A stretch of 64,000 bases of DNA, from NCBI RefSeq assembly GCF_022539315.1, contig NC_066315.1:126143374-126207373 (forward strand), read 5' to 3'. Positions 61,461 through 64,000 of this stretch are shown piece by piece (within the stretch, counting starts at the first letter, position 1; each line of letters begins with the position of its first letter). The notes under the pieces were generated by a model. The model ran no database searches and was not told where the DNA came from. It saw only the letters and a list, made by a program, of their open reading frames with translations. This DNA comes from Serinus canaria (Eukaryota > Chordata > Aves > Passeriformes > Fringillidae). The position numbers and the translations under genes were made by a program.

Positions 61461-64000
61461 CAAGGACAAAAATGAAGAACTCTTTCAGGTATATTACATC
61501 TCCTTAAGACTGCGAATGAGGAGGGAAAAGACAAAGGAATGTAGTGAAGCAGATTGAATAGTTCGATACTTTATGGAGTGATGTGGATTGAAATAGTCCT
61601 TCTGCATCACAAGACATTAAAAAAAAGCCATACTAGTTCTGAGCAAAATACTCTGGTAAGTACTATTTTCTAAAAATGGAGCAAGCCCAGCATTCCTGGA
61701 GAACTTGCATGAGCAACATCTAAAACACCAGCAACAGAAAGGCTTGGTAAAATCCAGTGGTTTACTCAATTCCATTCTGCTTTTTTCTGCTGTAAGCCCT
61801 GTTGAAAGTTGCCTGTACCAAAACATGAGAGACCTACACAAACCTGGAAATAATTGTCATGGAAGGAGTTGAGGAGAATGCTCACTTCAGTTTAGCAAAG
61901 AAAAGGCATTCACTCATTCATCCATATCTCACTGGTTTAACACCTGTAGTATTTCCCAATAATAGACATGCATTGTGCTCATGCAATTAAAGCAGAGCTA
62001 TAAAGATGGCCAGAGAGTTTAGTGACCAAGAAATGTTCTTTGACTTATGTATTCCATTACTGCCCATTGTTAAACAAGAGGTATCATGCAGTCATTGAAC
62101 AAGAACAGAACACTTCAGGTGCAAGGCAATACTTTATAGAAATGACAGGATGAAACTGCAAGGGCACAGAAACACTGTGAATTGTTTCCCTGAGATAGTG
62201 ACATAAGCAAGGGACCAATATTCCCTAAAATTATGTGAAGTTGCAAAGGGAGGACTGTGTCATTCACAGATCCAAGACTCTGGAAAATTTATGTTTAGGA
62301 AAGTCACTTTTGTGACTTTCCAGAGAGTGGATAGGAAAGAAGTATGTAGATTAGAGTCTAAATATTTTTATAAATATTTTTATAATTGGTTGTTTTTCCA
62401 CTCTTTAATTACCACTCTCCTTCAAAGGACGGTAGAAGAGAAGGTTGAGTGACAGTTCTACACCCTCCCTTCCTTCCTTTCCAACCAGGCCATTTGAAGT
62501 CCTGGTAGGTAAGGTATTTGCAGCTTGGAATGGGCCATTTGAGTCATATATCACTGAATGGAGTTAGGAAATTCATCAGCCTTCTAAAGGGCAGCACAGC
62601 CTGTGTGGCCAATATGTAATAGCCAGTTAAGAATCTTATAGATCTAAAGTCTACAGAAGGAGGCAGTAAAGTAAGGTGAGAATCTGAACAGCAACTCTGA
62701 AAAAGGGAAAATATTTTGGAAAATATGAGTAAGATGTAGGCAAGAAGTTCATACGTGCAAAATGGTTGCAGAATAAGGTACTAGGCACGAAAATGCTTCG
62801 AGGATGTAAGATGTAAAGGAACTCATAAGAAAATATTCAAATTAGATAGTATCCCATTTGGAAGCAGTGCAACATACAGAACAAATAAAATTTCATCTGC
62901 TTTAGGAATAGATGTGCTTGAAAATAACCATTTCAAGGTGCAAGTCATTCACCCCTCCAAAAAAATAAGCCATGAAAAGGAATAGATTCTCCCAAGCTGT
63001 CAGACCACCAGCCTCTTCTGAACTCTTCCTTCAAAGACAAGCTTCCTTCTCCAAAGAGTGACATATTCTGCTGCTGTAAAGTCATTTCACTGGAATAATT
63101 TCTGGTAGGGAAGCAAAGAAGTACTGAGGAGACCTAAAGCACAAAAAAAAAAAAACAAACAAACAAAAAAAAAACCTACCCTAAAAATTCTGTGCATCTT
63201 GGAAAACTCCATCCCTTCCATTTTATAAAAAAAGACAATAGTGGATTTATGGAAAATCCCATCCATTTGTCCTTCCAAATAAGACAGGTGCTTTCATTGC
63301 TTTTCCAGATGAGAATATTTTGAGAAAATAACTCATGCAACTGAAAGTTCCCAGAAGGGATACAAAGGATTGGATCAGTCAGAGAAATTTTGAAAATTAA
63401 TTACTAAACATGACTTGTTTTATTTTTAATAATCAGTTGTTGTTTCCTATTATTTACAATTTTTAAAAACTACTTGAAGACAAAAGTTCTGTGTTGACAT
63501 ATTTCCCTGTATCTCACAAGCACAAGTAACTCTATCCCCTTCCTTAGAGCAACTCCAGATCATCATATCAATATTAAAATACACTCTGAAACACCTTTCT
63601 TTCATATAATTTTCCTAAGAAATTTATCAAAGCTGTGGTCAGATGTTTGCTGCTAAGGATTAACATGTGGTCACTGTGATGTAATGAGCAATCTGAAAAT
63701 ATGGATGACAATAGAGTGTACAAACTGTTACTCCAGTGAAGGAAACTGACAGTAGAAACCATGGCATCAGTTCTCCATTTTTTTTGTAGCTGAGCTTCAC
63801 ACTAATACTGCAGTAGGTAGTACTGCTGCAAATTCAGAAGCTTTCTGGTGCTTCTTCCTCATATTTTTTGGTCATCTAAACAATTATCCAACTGAAAATA
63901 CAGCTTTCTTTGTTTTTTTATTTTTGAAAAAAAAATGTTTCTCTGAGTTTCCTTTATCTTCCTGGAAGCTGATATTGGCACATTTTGTGTGTTAGTGCAG
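61461..64000. other. AT-rich noncoding DNA, no gene seen
   Basis: No recognisable gene or transposon. An A-rich (CAAA)n-type tract lies at 63141-63174. Open frames are under 80 codons and unremarkable. Confidence 0.55.
63141..63174 (+). repeat. A-rich (CAAA)n tract
   Basis: A long A run, then CAAACAAAC, then another A run. It could be a decayed poly(A) tail, but no retrocopy or flanking duplication is recognisable. Confidence 0.85.

Noticed and set aside
63141..63174. A-rich tract as the poly(A) tail of a processed pseudogene
   Set aside because: No gene-like sequence, polyadenylation signal or flanking duplication was recognised upstream.

Overview
This 64 kb window looks like vertebrate, almost certainly avian (probably songbird), intergenic or intronic DNA. 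It is AT-rich and CpG-poor. Its only recognisable content is transposable-element debris, dominated by chicken-repeat-1 (CR1) LINEs and solo retroviral LTRs, the typical repeat makeup of bird genomes. The longest reading frames (up to about 180 codons) are scattered over both strands. They have no recognisable domains, and most are explained by chance, by low-complexity sequence or by repeats. I found no supportable host protein-coding exon, no tRNA, rRNA or snRNA gene, no CRISPR array and no operon-like organisation. The taxonomic call is an inference from repeat families recalled from general knowledge; no database was searched.

Layout. 1-7.6 kb: unannotated AT-rich DNA. 7.6-9.7 kb: an old minus-strand CR1 with a decayed reverse-transcriptase segment, interrupted by about 0.9 kb of unrelated sequence. 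9.7-15.2 kb: unannotated. 15.24-16.21 kb: plus-strand solo LTR flanked by the 5-bp duplication CATGC. 16.2-22.7 kb: unannotated, including a possible conserved noncoding block near 17.1-17.6 kb. 22.75-23.4 kb: a striking polypurine tract switching to polypyrimidine, with strong G-quadruplex motifs and unusually many CpGs. 23.4-42.5 kb: unannotated apart from a small CR1 at 34.1 kb, a perfect 20-bp inverted repeat at 38.05 kb and simple repeats. 42.54-43.27 kb: GC- and CpG-rich minus-strand solo LTR flanked by GGCAACC. 45.2-45.4 kb: minus-strand CR1 tail. 53.0-53.56 kb: another minus-strand CR1. 53.6-54.1 kb: a probable minus-strand LTR with CCAAT and TATA boxes and a 2 x 40-bp tandem repeat. 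58.96-59.07 kb: 5'-truncated plus-strand CR1 tail. 60.81-61.46 kb: plus-strand solo LTR flanked by CTATG.

There is no set of genes working together here. The functional potential I can see lies in LTR-borne promoter and polyadenylation signals, in the structure-forming GA/CT block, and in a few AT-rich stretches that read like conserved noncoding elements. The last of these can only be tested by alignment to other genomes. I did not find a convincing novel biological system. The best-supported discoveries are the three LTR insertions whose ends and target-site duplications can be read directly; the most unusual feature is the 22.75-23.4 kb block.
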